Shown: positions 13,614-27,397 of the stretch, one piece after another
Position numbering within the stretch: position 1 is the stretch's first letter
Layout: every line of letters begins with the position of its first letter
Source: Scylla paramamosain
Lineage: Eukaryota; Arthropoda; Malacostraca; Decapoda; Portunidae
Direction: 5' to 3'
Length of the DNA stretch: 64,000 bases
Assembly (NCBI RefSeq): GCF_035594125.1
Contig: NC_087171.1
Span: 19,624,267 to 19,688,266, forward strand
Made by a program: the position numbers and the translations under genes
Notes under the pieces: generated by a model
What the model saw: the letters and a program-made list of their open reading frames with translations, nothing else
The model's database searches: none
Told to the model about the DNA's origin: nothing

Positions 13614-14607
13614 ACCAGTCCTTCCTCACCTCAAGTCACTTCTCACTTCCCGTCAGTTACATTTTCCATTACATACAGGCACTTCTTACACTCGAATGCC
13701 TTCCACCTGTTCTTACTGCTGTTCCTTTTGTCAGAAATAAAGTCCTTGTTTTCTCACTTTCCACGTCACTGAATCTCTTATCTCCCTTTTTTTCTTTTTT
13801 TTTTTCTTTCTCTCTGTAGCATGTCCCCCAATGTCTTGAATAAAGAATCATTGTAAATCTTTCACCCCATAAAACTTAGAGCTTTCCTCCATATCCATAT
13901 TTCTACTGCCTCTGGATTCCTCCCATGGCCTTGCTTCATTGTAACCAACCACATACGTACACCTTTGCAAATTTTTCCCTGTTCTGTATAGGATGTTTTC
14001 AGTTTTTTTTTTTCCGAAGAGTCTTTACTGCCAAATGGATGTTCGGTTGGTCTTTCAGTTCTTCACATAATATTGCAAGCGGAAATAATTAGAACTGGAT
14101 CTCACGTCTCGTTCTCCTTGGTTTTGTGTTTATGTAATCCAAACTCCTCTAGCGATCAAACATTGGGAGTTTTGCATCACCTTGTTTTCGTTAGATTCAC
14201 GCGGTCTTTATAGTTTTTATTCAGCTTTTTTTTTTTTTCAAACCCATTATAAGAAATAGATCACCAACACAACTGTCATACACTTTTTCTGCATTCACTG
14301 TTCTATTTTTACCTACACGTAAGCATCATTACAATCTGGCCGTACTAGGAAACAAATAAGAGGGACTGCTTATACTCCCCTCACTTCATATTTCTTTGCC
14401 ACACAATTTTATTTCATCAGTAAATGTTTTGTAGTTTTATTCTGGCTTTTACCATGCCACTGCCATCCTCCCTTAGCGGCTTTATAAATTTCATGCTCTG
14501 TGGTAACATTAGCTTGACCAAAACACGAATATCTGTTTTTGTATCATCTCAGTTTTCCTGTCAACAAGATTATTACTTTATATAATTCCTTTCCGTAATC
14601 CATTCGT

Positions 14608-14720
<113 letters not shown>

Positions 14721-16853
14721 GTGTTTCTTTCAGTCTTTCTTCTATCTCTCGGTAAATCTGAAAACATAGTTCTTAATAGCAATGTCTGCATCCTTATTGC
14801 ATTCCAGTGTGCAATGGCTTGTTGGAGCATTGCCAAGAACACGCACCCTGCATTGACTCAGACAACAACCCTTCCCTGTCATACAAGCAATTGGCCATCC
14901 ACGCGGTTCTCTGCAAATCTAATTCTTCCAGTGCTTTTAACACCTCCACTACAATTCCATCTTCCCCGAAAGCCTCAGCTCATAATATATTTATTGCTTT
15001 CTTTGCATGTTCTCTCAGCAGTGTCCCGGAGCTCCCTGTGCCACTGTGCCGTTTTCTCGCCTCTCCCTCAAAACCGTTTATTGTTTTTGATGCATGTGTC
15101 AATCCCATCTTTAGTCTTTTCATTTCACTTTGTCTCCGCAATTTCATCTGCTTTGTGAATTGAATTTTACAGCATTTGTCTTCTTCATTCAGCAAAGTTA
15201 TTGTTTGTGCACTGATTTGTCCTCTTCATGATCCTGTGCTTCCTTACAATGGCCATCGACTAGGCGTCAGTGAACGGTTTCCCCTGGAAATGTTAAATAT
15301 ATACTGGCAAGATTGATTTATTCATAAATTCATTCACGTCTTCCATTTTCCGATTTTCCATTTGATTTTTGTTTTTAATTCACTTCAACACTTCTGTCCA
15401 CTGTTTTCACTGAGATCTGACTGAGATTGTGTTTCCTTATCTGCGTCGTGTGACTTCGATGCTGCACCGCCTAAAATAAGTCAGTCATCGTCATATAAAC
15501 TCGTTGTTGCAGCGCCTGAAATTAAACCAATCAATTGTTCGATCCGTCCTTTACACTCTCTTCAGCATCGTGGGCCAAACTCCGCCGTTACCTTTACGCT
15601 CAACACCTGCGGATGTTTTATCTACGCCACGAAATTTGTGAAGCGTGCATGGTATATTTTATCGAGTATCGCCCGTGTTTATTTTATTTTTTTCCACGCA
15701 CAGTTTTACCTCATGTCCTTTCTAAAAACCACAATTATGTTAACAGTGTTATTTTGCTCCCTCAGCTCCCTGCAACATTTTCCTTCCCCTTCATTATTAT
15801 TACTTCCCAAGCCGCACGGGCCATCAACTCCCCCACCCTTCGTCCTCCCTGTCCTCATCACCACATTGTAAATTCACGCCTTTGAATTCGAATTTAGTGT
15901 CCATTATTTTCAACCTGATGGCAAAACAATTATTCCTCGCGGTCTTAGTATTAAAACAGTTCCCGGTCTTGAATTGTACTATCTTGCAAATCTAACTTAC
16001 GAAGATTCTTTCATCTAAGAAAGTTCTGTCTATGCTGAGTTGAAACGTATTGTATTATATTTTAGATTATTATTGTCACTGTCATTATTTTTTATTATTA
16101 TTGGTATTACTATTATTATTCATGAGGAGGTGGGGAGGGAGTAGAATCTTGTGGAAATATTCAGGGGGTGAAAAATGAATAATCTAGGAAACTTTCCTTT
16201 GTACATGAATTTCACTAAACTCACGTCAACACTCAGGCGATTATTCATTGACAGTTTTGGCCAGTTTTCATCATCCTCACTGTAGTTCCTCGTCACACAG
16301 ACTACCGCAAAGTAAAGTGAAACTAAAATCTAGCCTCTTCCATTCCTTACAAATATTCTCACTTTTTTTTTTCTCTCAATACACTAACCATTCCTCCCCT
16401 CTTGGTATAACGACCACACACTTCACAGGCCTCCTTACAACATCTTAAAACTGTAAACACAAACTTTCTGACAGCCGTGTGCCACTTGTTGCGTCGCTTT
16501 TTCGGCTCTGATGGGACAGTTACTGACTTTTTTTCTACTTTGGTATCTTTTCTTTTCCACGATGACGAACCTGGAAGCAAGTGTCAGGTGTTTCTTTCCA
16601 GTGTCACGCCTCTCTATTACTACTTCACTTACCATTGCCCTGCCACGTTTATCTGTTAGTTTTCGTGTCTCCCTCGACAGCAAATGGGTCTTTTCTTTGT
16701 CTCCCTCATCTGTACTGTCAGCTATACAAAGGTTCAATTGCGAGATGCGCGTGCCGTGACTACAGAGCAAGCAAGCGTATTCTCCTTCCCAGCTGAATGG
16801 TTCCTATTCATTAAAGACTATGACGACACAAGTGACACCCTTTGTACCTCATG

Positions 16854-16854
<1 letters not shown>

Positions 16855-16889
<35 letters not shown>

Positions 16890-16905
16890 ATCCTTCCTAC
16901 ATAAA

Positions 16906-16959
<54 letters not shown>
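16855..16959 (+). repeat. Two (AC)n blocks split by a short spacer
   Basis: (AC)17 at 16855-16888 and (AC)25 at 16909-16959, separated by TATCCTTCCTACATAAAAAA. Confidence 0.97.
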
Positions 16960-16961
<2 letters not shown>

Positions 16962-17050
16962 AAGTATATTTTGTTACTAGGTATCACGGATGAGGACGCG
17001 TGTGTGTGTGTGCCACTGAACACGAAAACAATTAATTGAACTCTTTAGGG

Positions 17051-17052
<2 letters not shown>

Positions 17053-17142
<90 letters not shown>
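17053..17142 (+). repeat. (TC)45 microsatellite
   Basis: A perfect TC run. Confidence 0.98.
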
Positions 17143-17145
<3 letters not shown>

Positions 17146-18208
17146 TTCATGGATTTAAGGAGTCTCAGGCGGGGAATTTCGAGACAATTTGTGTATATTA
17201 GGATTAATGAAATATGTATTTAAATGTGGCTTGAGAATTACACTTCCGCAAAGAAGGAATATCCCCAAATCCACTTATTTATTTATTTGTTATTTTTACT
17301 CCTGCAGGAAATTGTAGCTTCACGGGCGTCTGAAAAAATTATATTAATTTTGCTGTTTTTGTCCCGCAGAAATAAAATGATAATCCTATACCCAGTAGCC
17401 GCACCTCACGACCACCGCACACCACCACCACACACCACACCGTACCACTCACAACACCAGCATACTCATCTTGCCGCCAGCTTCACAACACAACCACCCT
17501 CACACCCACCAACCTCACTACTACCATTATCTTATCAACATCTTGATTATCCTTCCCCTTCGCCTTTAATTTCGTTTGCCTTTTTTTCTTTCCCACTCCA
17601 GCCATGGGTCGTCTGCAATATTTTCCGGCCATTCTTAGCTCATCTCTCATTCAGGACGCCTTCACCTTAAACTAGTCGAGTAAACGCGTCTTTTGTGGCG
17701 GCAAAAGAAAATTAATTGTTTTGTTTATAAAGTTTCGCTCCATGTTTTGCACCGACAAGGGAATAATGATGTACTTTAAACTTCATATTTTTGGTATTAG
17801 AAGAGTTAAAAGGAGTATAACAATTCATTCCTGTGCTGGTAAGATAGACGCAATTTTTTTTTTATCTTTCACTGGCCCTACAACCCCCAAACTCTTTATT
17901 CCTTACCACCTTCATTGGGTAACTCTGCATTGTTCACTTTTCAAATTACAGGAGCATTACTTTCATTCTTTCCCTTCGTCACGTATTGTTTTCATCACCA
18001 CCACCCTCACTACCAACACCACTCGTTCCTGCCTCCCTTATTTTTGTCCCTGGCTGGCTCTTCTTGCCGTTCCTCATCCCAGACCTGCTGTACCTGCTCT
18101 GCTTCCCAATCCCCGCCTCATTTGTCTAACCTGCCTGGTTGTTCGCTATTTATTTTAGCTGTGTATGATGTGCCGGCTTCTTGCTTCCATCAGTTACCCT
18201 TGACGGGG

Positions 18209-18211
<3 letters not shown>

Positions 18212-18260
<49 letters not shown>
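18212..18260 (+). repeat. (TC)24 microsatellite
   Basis: A TC run followed by GTCTCAC. Confidence 0.97.
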
Positions 18261-18265
<5 letters not shown>

Positions 18266-19099
18266 ACACTGTTTATGCAAGCCAGAAATCACATATGACA
18301 AAGGAAACTAAGGTGACGTTTTGGGATATGAAAATTGTTACAAGCTAAGTGATGCCCATGAGGTTATGATTTTTTTTTCCCCAAAGAAGAGTATGTAATG
18401 ATCTCCCTCGAGACTTAGTTCAGCGCCAGCAGTTTGAGAGTTGCTGCGTAATTCGTAGCTTCAGCAAGCACATCTTCCTGGTACAGACCACAATATCAGA
18501 TTTGTGTGTCTGGAAATGCAATTAGCCACACAAGCAAGGCATCATATTCACAGACCTTGTTATTCTCTTCGGTTATGTAAACTGATTCGTGAAATTTAAC
18601 TTTAATTGACAGAGTGGCAAAATGAATGTATGATTTGAGGTAATTAAGTTAGCCGTAATAGTAATGTGTTTGGTATTAAGAGCTAATTTTTTCTTTTTAA
18701 CTATTATTATTGAAGAAGATACCAGTGTTTAGATATATATATAAATACAACTCATTCATTTGGCAGACATAAGGAGGTGATGTGTTTAGTGAACATTTTG
18801 GCACCTTCCTGAACTCCACCCATAAAAAATAATGGATGAGATGATAAGGTAATCAACTGAGGACATTTCATTGAGAAGCTGTACAAAGAAAAAGAAATAA
18901 GTCTTTACTATGGATTCCTTCTTCATTAACTAGTAATTTCTTTGTTACCATGAAAGCTGTGGTCGGAAAGTTGCTTGCCTATCATTGTCCGCCCCACAGC
19001 GTCCTTTGTTGGGTGAAAGTATATACCTAAAGCTCCCTTCAAGTAATCATCCTCTGCGAACATTCCAACAAAATATCCGTAAAATCATTTCCCTACAGT

Positions 19100-19292
19100 G
19101 GTTAGGTAAGGTTAGGTTAGGTAAGGTTAGGTTAGGTAAGGTTAGCTTAGGTTAGGTTAGGTTAGGTAAGGTTAGGTTAGGTAAGGTTAGGTTAGGTAAG
19201 GTTAGCTTAGGTTAGGTTAGGTTAGGTAAGGTTAGGTTAGGTTAGGTTAGGTTAGGTTAGCTTAGGTTAGCTTAGGTTAGGCAAGGTTAGGT
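19100..19292 (+). repeat. Interstitial TTAGG/TAAGG array with 60-bp higher-order unit
   Basis: The array is built from TTAGG with TAAGG and GCTTAGG variants. The 60-bp block 19101-19160 is repeated exactly at 19161-19220, and a third copy starts at 19221 but becomes plain TTAGG after about 20 bp. TTAGG is the common arthropod telomere unit. Unique sequence on both sides shows this is internal, not a chromosome end. Confidence 0.92.
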
Positions 19293-19560
19293 TTTTTTTT
19301 TGGTACAGATGGTATTAACATGGAAGAATTTGTACTAAAGCTATAAAAAATGGAAAACCTTGTTGTTTGTTTACTATATTTAAAGAGAATTAATACATCA
19401 AAAGCTTGCAGCACTATTTGAACAGGGAACATACAAATATTGTTATGTTTACAGATCAATATGACAGCAGTAACAGGCCAGTGTTTTTGAATGCATTAAT
19501 AACAGACTAGAGTACATGTTTCATTCAATATTATGTACGAGTATGCTTTGCCTTCATCGT

Positions 19561-19682
19561 TGGCCCAATCTTTGCACTGTCACACCGTACCTTGTTCTTG
19601 CTGCACCTTACAGGGACTGCCATGTGTAGGCTTGATGGCTTCTTGTAGCTTCCCTTATCGTTTTATGTTCTTATGTTCTTAA
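19561..19682 (+). repeat. Retroposon-like repeat with a TATGTTCT tail
   Basis: A C/T-rich body with CTTGATGGCTTCTTGTAGCT ends in a short repeated tail (TTTATGTTC TTATGTTCTT). I recall closely similar segments with (ATGTTCTT)n tails in decapod sequences, consistent with the 3' end of a non-LTR element or SINE. The 5' limit is unknown. Confidence 0.45.
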
Positions 19683-20344
19683 CTTCGTCCTTGCCAACCC
19701 TCTCCCAGTGCGGATCCCTTCTTATCCTACCCTGTTTTCAAGTCTTTCTGTAACCTGCACCTTCTCTTTGCTTGTCCCCTCTTCCCTGCTACCTTTCCCC
19801 TGCCATCTTGTCCCTTCCTATGCCCGGTCACAGTTCCCTCCCCCTGCCACTCCTGTCGCCTCTCCCTCCCTCACCTTCCCTCCACTGGGACCACTCTGGT
19901 TATCTGTCTGTTCCGCGTGATAGCTTTATGTTCATCCCTTTTTGTTATTGTTGTTGTAAAGCTTTTAATCATTGTGTCCTGTTGTTACGAGGCAGCTTTG
20001 GGGTCATATATTTGTCACAGTCATCAGCTATTAAGGGCACAGCGGGATTTTTATTATTATTATTATTATTTTTTTTTTTTGGGGGGGGTTGTTGTGCTGT
20101 TGTGTGTGACTCTGATATGTGTTTTATTGCTTTATTGATCCATAGCTGTTTGTTTTTATATTTTTTTTTACTCTTTTCATCTTTGTTGTCGTTATTGTTA
20201 TTGTTATTGTTGCCGTCATCTTTATCGTCGTCTTTATTGTTTATATTTTCATTTTTTTTTTGTGTGTGTGTGTTTAGTTTACATGGTGTTCGTCTAGTTA
20301 TTGCTTTATTTGATTTTACATTATTTTTTTTTCTTTACGTCTTT

Positions 20345-20370
20345 CATCATCATCATCATCATCATCATCA
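20345..20370 (+). repeat. (CAT)8 microsatellite
   Basis: A short trinucleotide run followed by more imperfect ATC units. Confidence 0.9.
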
Positions 20371-20616
20371 ATATCATCATCAACAGTAGTGGCAGCATCG
20401 TCTCATCTTTTCTTTCCGTCATCCTTCTCTTCCTCGTCTTCATCTATCTCGTCCTCCTCTCTTCTTCTCGTTGTCCTTCCTCTTTTTTTCTCGTCGTCCT
20501 CCTCCTCCTCCTGTTCTTCTACCTTATTCTACTAACACAAGTGCACTGTTTCTTCACCTTTATCGTATGTTTCCAATTACGTTACATCAATATTGCCCTT
20601 CACCTTCCCCCCCCCC

Positions 20617-20642
20617 CACACACACACACACACACACACACA
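20617..20642 (+). repeat. (CA)13 microsatellite
   Basis: It follows a C run of about ten bases. Confidence 0.95.
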
Positions 20643-20795
20643 CCAGTCTTTTTGCATGTTTCTGTTCGTGTCACGCAATCCTTTTCAGTTGTAACGCAGG
20701 GAGATAATGTCGAATACACGTGGATTTCTGAAGCTTTTATCTGATCATGGTTTATTTTTGTTTATGATTTGTTGTTTGTGTTGCCTCTGTACAGC

Positions 20796-20802
20796 GTGTG
20801 TG

Positions 20803-20845
<43 letters not shown>
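20796..20845 (+). repeat. (GT)n microsatellite
   Basis: A GT run of about 50 bp with one TTTG interruption. Confidence 0.96.
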
Positions 20846-22339
20846 AGGAGGAGAGGTTATTTTCTTACCTGCAGTATATTTATGTGAGTCTCAGCTAATT
20901 CTTTCCTGCCTCCATAATTATATTCATCTAGTTTCTCCTTTTGTTGACGTACATGTCCTTGCATCTATAGACTCGCTATCTCGTTCATTCCAGATATCTA
21001 CGCTCGTGTATTTTATTTAGTGAAGGGTTAGTTTCTTATCACTGATGTATCTTCCCCTTTGTAGTCTAAAGATATGTGTGTGTGGGAAGGGGTTGGCGTG
21101 AAGAACCGTCTGCTGCCGTCTTGACCAGAACGAATATAGGTTGCATCTATTCTGTTCTTCTCGTTATCGTAATGAGGCTCACAATGCTACACTGGCCAGC
21201 CGGATCCTTAGGTTTGGGGGGGGTGGGGGGGAATCAAAGCCATCGTATAGAAATTCACCGCACGCACATGATCCTGACACGCGCCAATAAATAAGGTAAG
21301 AAATAAACCCGCCGTGAGTTTACCGATCCAAAAATAACCCAGAAATTTCCGCATCCCCCCTCGTGTGACGGAGAGATACAAAAGGGCGAAACAATTGTGA
21401 GAAAAACGAAAAAAAAAAAGAAGAGTGAAAAAGAAAAGAAAAAAAAAAAAACGAACAAAACCGCTGGAAATCACTTGAACGTCTTGCTGCTTTGGTCTCT
21501 TTTCTCCACGCCTACTTCAGTTCAGACCAGGAAAAGACTATTGCAGCATTCCTGAAGTTCGGGAAACTGATTTCAGGATGTGTTTTTTGTCTCGCGCAAT
21601 GCTGTGGAGAGTTGCGATATGTGGGTCTTATTTTCAGTTAAGTTCTTTTTCATAGGAAGCAGCACTACAGGATTACACGTAGATGCAAAAAATAGCTCTG
21701 TTTTTTTCTGTATATGAATCTCTGTCGTCCAGTTGCATGTAGTATTGTAGAGCAGTGCGAAAAATCATTGCGCTTTTTCGTTGTTTCTGCAGCCTTTCCC
21801 TCAGTCCAGAGTAAAGATTTGTGAGATTTGTGGAGGCGGGGATCCTACCTCCTCCTCCTCGTCCTCCTCCCTGTCATTCTTTCCCAGATGGAGCCGCGCC
21901 GCCCTTCCTGCCGTCCGTCATGTTTACCTTAACGGAGACGCACCAGTTTTTCTCTGTTTGCACAAGGAAAGATACGTTCTGCTTCTCGTTTTTGTTTCCA
22001 CCCTTTTTCCCTCATCCTCTCCTGCTTCTTCCCCGCAAGCAGCTTATCTTTTGCCTCACATCACGACTGTTGTTTTTGTCTTGCACATGTACGGTATAGA
22101 AAAGGGTGACAAGAAAAATAATATCGTTCTTTATTCTTGGTGCCCTTCAATCACTTATCACCGCACATAAGCATCTTCCGGAATGTTATGTTAGCAAATG
22201 TCATATGCTTAGAGTATCATATTATCTAGCATTATACAAATTAAAGACATATGTTGAAAATAAAATATATTGCAAAGGACACACAGCCACATGGTATCAG
22301 TTATGAATGCAGCCGAAGGTGAATATTCGTTTGACAGTC

Positions 22340-22525
22340 TTTTATGTCTGTCCGTCTGTCTGGCTGTCTGCTTTCCCAGGAGATATCTCAGAAACTTGTC
22401 AACGGTTTTCAACAAAGTTTTGTGGAGAGGTTGGCCTTGGGACAGGAAAAGGATTAGATTTCGAGGTGAATCCGCTCGTTTATTTGGACCCAGGATTATT
22501 TTCATTAAGAATTTTCTTCTGTAGG
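22340..22525 (+). repeat. Dispersed repeat headed by a GTCTG run
   Basis: A degenerate GTCTGTCTGGCTGTCTG run (about 22343-22372) is followed by ATATCTCAGAAACTTGTC, then GTTTTGTGGAGAGGTTGG, CCTTGGGACAGG and a fairly conserved tail to TCTGTAGGAG. I recall this ordered set of blocks as a widespread invertebrate interspersed repeat. Similarity seems to stop near 22525. Open frames run through it on both strands, probably by chance or as fossil coding. Confidence 0.5.
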
Positions 22526-23721
22526 AGTTGCTTTCATGGACTGGCGAATTGTTAACCTCGTATCGGATTGCAAGGTCATAGGTACTCGAGTCACTTCCGT
22601 ATTCTCTCTTCGCCAGGTGAATCGGAGCTACGCGAAGGACAAACCCGTATGGTATCAAGAATATTGACTCATAGGGCATCGTAGTTATTGTGGCCTCGTT
22701 CACACAAAACAGTTCTCTAGCCAGACCAAATACCTTGCTTGCTATACGATCCCTAAGCTTCACAACACCACGCTATTCTGAGACGGTTGTGTGAACTTAG
22801 TGAGGGAGCGTTGCGTGGTAAGTGCCAGCAGTGGAGAAGGGATGCCTAGCGGAGGTTGTGTTCTTGTGTTCCCCTCACGCATGAACAAACTGGAGGAAAT
22901 GCTCGGAAATGGTCGCACTCTTCACGTGGGTTTTATGGGTAACGGCAGGATTCAGGGAAGCGGCCGCCGATCCGTGAGCTAATTCCAGGAAGGGTAGGGC
23001 GTTGTAGGGCAATTGATTTATAACTTCTTCCTCGTCATCGTCTTCGTCCTCTTTTTCTTCGTCTGTGTCCTCGTCTTTCACATTCATTATTAAACTTTTT
23101 GGTGATTAATTTTTTAACTCCTCGTCCTCTTACTCGTCCTCGTGCGAATAATTTTACTTTTCGAACTCCTCCAACGAACCTTTACGCTCCATGCCATAAT
23201 ACTAAGATAAATTTAAACCACTTAATCGTCCCCATTGTCGGCGGAAGTGAGACTGCGGTACATTGCTCCATTATTGACTCCCACTCCTCGATGTAACGCT
23301 CAGCAGGACACTCGCCTCGTGCACTTATTGTCTCTTTTGTGTTGGGTGCCTCGCTGAGCTGCATTAGGACTTCCTGGTGAGGGGAACAGTTCACAAAGCT
23401 GGTCAAGTATAGATGACCTCCGGTTACTTGCCATGGGCTTTGGGGAGAGCACAGTAACTCCTCAAGTGCTTGTTTGCCCCGGGTAATTAAACTTTCATGG
23501 GTCGTATTAGTTATGTATTCGTATGTCGTTAATGTTTCCACCTTTGTTTATTTAGTATTTATGTGAGTTTTTTTTTTTTTTTATTTTTTTACTAATTTTT
23601 CGTTGTCTTTATTACATTTGTACTTCATTCTTTGCTCTCTCATATTTCATAGCACGCTTGGCTTATTAATTCTTATTTTTTACTTACTTATTTTATGCTG
23701 TGTGACCCCAGGTGGCTTGAA

Positions 23722-23723
<2 letters not shown>

Positions 23724-23782
<59 letters not shown>
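23724..23782 (+). repeat. (AG)29 microsatellite
   Basis: A perfect AG run, then AAAGAGAG. Confidence 0.97.
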
Positions 23783-23789
<7 letters not shown>

Positions 23790-23959
23790 TCATTGTGCCG
23801 TGTTCATGGGGGCAAACAAAGGGACAAGGCCACTCGTGTCTGTCGCACATTTCATTCGCTACCGGATTTGTGGAACCTTCATCTTGTCATTTATACTTGT
23901 CGACTCCTTAAACTAGTAGAAAGGAAGTAGACCAATGTTTATTAACCCTCCTGCTCCTG

Positions 23960-23961
<2 letters not shown>

Positions 23962-23996
<35 letters not shown>

Positions 23997-24009
23997 CATT
24001 ATTATTATT
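23962..24009 (+). repeat. (ATT)16 microsatellite
   Basis: An ATT run with one ATC unit. Confidence 0.96.
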
Positions 24010-24211
24010 GGTGTTGTATTAGCATCAAGTAATCATGATTATATATTGATGCACTGCTTTTGTTATTATAAGGCAGTGACGCAGGTAATTATCAGTCTGT
24101 TTGGGTGATGGATTTGACGGTGAATTGTGACAAGAGGGAGGTGGTGCTGCTTCTCGGTTTTTCAGTTGATCATGTTACTCTGTTTATTTTGTTTAAAGCA
24201 TCAGCAGCAGC

Positions 24212-24325
<114 letters not shown>

Positions 24326-24466
24326 ATAATCTGTCATCGAGAAGTATCGATACTTTTCTAGTCCAAACACTGGTAAGAATATATAGGTTGGGTGTGTTAG
24401 ATATATCATATGCAAGGATGCTATGTAATATTTCTTGTAATAATATCAAACAGGCTCAAACAGACT

Positions 24467-24606
<140 letters not shown>

Positions 24607-24717
24607 AAGCAAAGAAGTATCCCATTATGGATCGTGAGTGTCTTAAAACTTGACCAAATTTGTATTCATGAACTGCCGAGAGAAAGTTGAACCTGGACTG
24701 TACGGAAAAATACTGCC

Positions 24718-24719
<2 letters not shown>

Positions 24720-24765
<46 letters not shown>
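24720..24765 (+). repeat. (GT)22 microsatellite
   Basis: A perfect GT run. Confidence 0.97.
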
Positions 24766-24767
<2 letters not shown>

Positions 24768-25997
24768 GGTGACTAGAAAAGACCAGCTGACAAACAAGGG
24801 GCGTGGGCACTAATGAGTTACCGAAATCTGCTTATGCACAGTTCTAATTGCAGCAGAGATAATGATCGCAAGTTGTCGGAATAGAACCAATTGAAAAGCT
24901 GAAAGAAGGTTAAGAAGGAAGAGAATGCCCTAAGAATAACCAGTGATTCTTTTTTCGCTCGCTTTTATCTGCTCGTAAGCTCCCTCCATTCACCATTTTC
25001 CTGGTCCAATTTCGCAATTAGCAGAAGGCAACAGCAATTCTAATTAGCGTATGTAATGAGCCAACACTCGCCACCGGTACAAAAAATAAGGCTCTACGTC
25101 ATTAATTAAGGTAAATGAGTAATTAAATGAGGCAGCCGCGGCCTTGCAACGACGCTGTCCGGCCATTAGCGATTGTGTGGCGGGAACAGACTGGCGGCGA
25201 GGTGTGAAAATGTGGCAGGTGAGGGAGGGGGGGACGGGAGGGAGGAAGTGGCATAGCTTGGTGTGATATGAGGGACGCGCACAGCTGGTACCACAAAGGG
25301 ACACGAGTGGGAAGCAATAATACATGCAGTGGCCACAGTCCTGCGCCGTATTTCCTCTTTCTGCACGGCCATGGGTACAAAGACACATCCATACGTGCAT
25401 ACATACACATCCATTCATTCATACATGCAGGTATTCTTGTCCCTCGCCGAAAAGTATCAGGCATACACCCCGTGCCCTCTGAATCGAGTGACAGGGAGAG
25501 TATGTAGCACTCGGTATATTTAGGAGTATAAGTCAGGAGCTGCTGGAGGAAAGGAAAGTCAGGAGGAAGAAGATTGTGGAAGGGGCGTCGGAAGGAGGCG
25601 GAGTAACATTCAAAAGACGCCTTCCTTAGAGAGACGAGCATAAAGGCAGCTTGGCATCACCATAATCCCTGGAGAAGCTTGCACTTTGCCTAAGTCAGGG
25701 CAGTGCTTTCGTCACCCTCGCTGCGTCTTTATGAGCAGTGCCGGGAAGAAGTAACGCAGGAGGTGATGCTCCGCTCAGGGCGACACACTTCATGACTTGG
25801 CTGCGTGTCAGAGAGAATGCTCCTTACGGCAAATGCGAGAATTCCTTTGTAAGTTCACGTTGCTGCTTTGGAGTCGCGGCATCAAAGGGCAGCGCAACAA
25901 AGACAAAGGGAAAATATCGGAAATTTTTTTTCTTTATAACATCGCGTCGGTGGAAATTTTTATACTCTGTAAAAACGGCTAACTGGGAACGGTCGTG

Positions 25998-26103
<106 letters not shown>

Positions 26104-26443
26104 GTGAGTGCGTGCTTGAGAAAGATTAATGGATGTATACAGATGCATGCATAAACGCAAATACACACGCCGCCTCCGTGAATACGTGAATGTTTGCATA
26201 CCTGTGACACGTACATACACACAGGCGTACTTCGATACAAAAGTGCATGTACGAGTATAGAGGAATATATAATGAATATGACAAATAAAAAGAGAGAGAT
26301 AAATGATAACGGAAACTTTTCAGTAAGACTTTTGCAGCACAAGCGGAATCCATTAACAATTACATAAACAAAAATGGTAATATTATAAAAGAAAATGGTA
26401 AATGAATAGGAAAGATATATATAAAACATCCTTAGTGACCGTG

Positions 26444-26446
<3 letters not shown>

Positions 26447-26510
<64 letters not shown>
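26447..26510 (+). repeat. (CA)32 microsatellite
   Basis: A perfect CA run, in opposite phase to the TG run about 350 bp upstream. Confidence 0.98.
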
Positions 26511-26514
<4 letters not shown>

Positions 26515-27179
26515 AGACTGACCCAAGCTCCTCCAAATTGCACAAGTTCCGGGATATCAGCGGTGCGTCCCCCCAGCATAGACCACATTGCTGTCTACCG
26601 TACACGTCTTTCACCCTCGAGAGACTTAGACTTGTGTGATAGCAACGGCATCAGAATACAACTCTATTCTTCTCTCATTTTTTCCACCTCATTTCAACAC
26701 GTTCTCTTGCTACACGGACATGTTAGAACACCGCTGTCCTCCATTCCTTAATGTAGATATAACCAGAACGGTCATCTCTGAGACAAGATGCAACATTCCT
26801 TTCCGCTAGAGACCGAAGAGGCGAGGAGGCGAGGGAGATACATGACTATCAATACTTTTCCCAGACTTATCTAATTTCACGGAGCAAAACTATGTATACA
26901 ATAACAACAACAATAAAAACTACTGCTACCACTATTACCACCACCACCACTACCACCACTTCTACCGCTACACTACGTAAATAATGAATTCCCAGACTAA
27001 GCCGTGTGTAATTTCAAAGGAATATCCCCGGGTCGTAAGGTCTGCGTATATGAAACGAAAGAACAATAAGGACACATTATTAAACTTGAGGGAAAGTAAA
27101 GGGAAGGTGGAAGATGACTTGGTCTTAGAGGGAGGAGAATGATATCATGAAGGAGGATATGCTGAGGTGGAGGGGGGGG

Positions 27180-27277
27180 AGGAATGAATGGACGTCTTGC
27201 TGGTTGCGAGAGAACGAGATGGAGGGAGAGAGGAATGAGTGAACGTCTTGCTGGTTGGGAGAAAACGAGGTGGATGG
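27180..27277 (+). repeat. 51-bp tandem duplication
   Basis: AGGAATGAATGGACGTCTTG at 27180 recurs as AGGAATGAGTGAACGTCTTG at 27231, followed in both by CTGGTTG.GAGA.AACGAG. G-rich runs flank both copies. Confidence 0.88.
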
Positions 27278-27320
27278 TCATTGGGGGGGTAAGGAGGGCA
27301 CGAGGAGCATAGGGTGGTCT

Positions 27321-27321
<1 letters not shown>

Positions 27322-27392
<71 letters not shown>

Positions 27393-27397
27393 GAGAG

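Larger units (their letters stand above)
19293..22339. other. Non-coding DNA with T-rich tracts
   Basis: Contains T-rich and TTA/TCA triplet stretches (20040-20080, 20344-20390), pyrimidine-rich stretches (19730-19920, 20400-20520) and two dinucleotide runs. I found no gene. Confidence 0.45.

Noticed and set aside
19100..19292. CRISPR array or true chromosome end
   Set aside because: There are no spacers between the units, and unique sequence lies on both sides, so it is an interstitial telomere-like repeat.
22209..22763. 184-codon minus-strand frame
   Set aside because: Part of it overlaps the GTCTG-headed dispersed repeat, and no domain is recognisable. It is more likely repeat-derived than a host gene.
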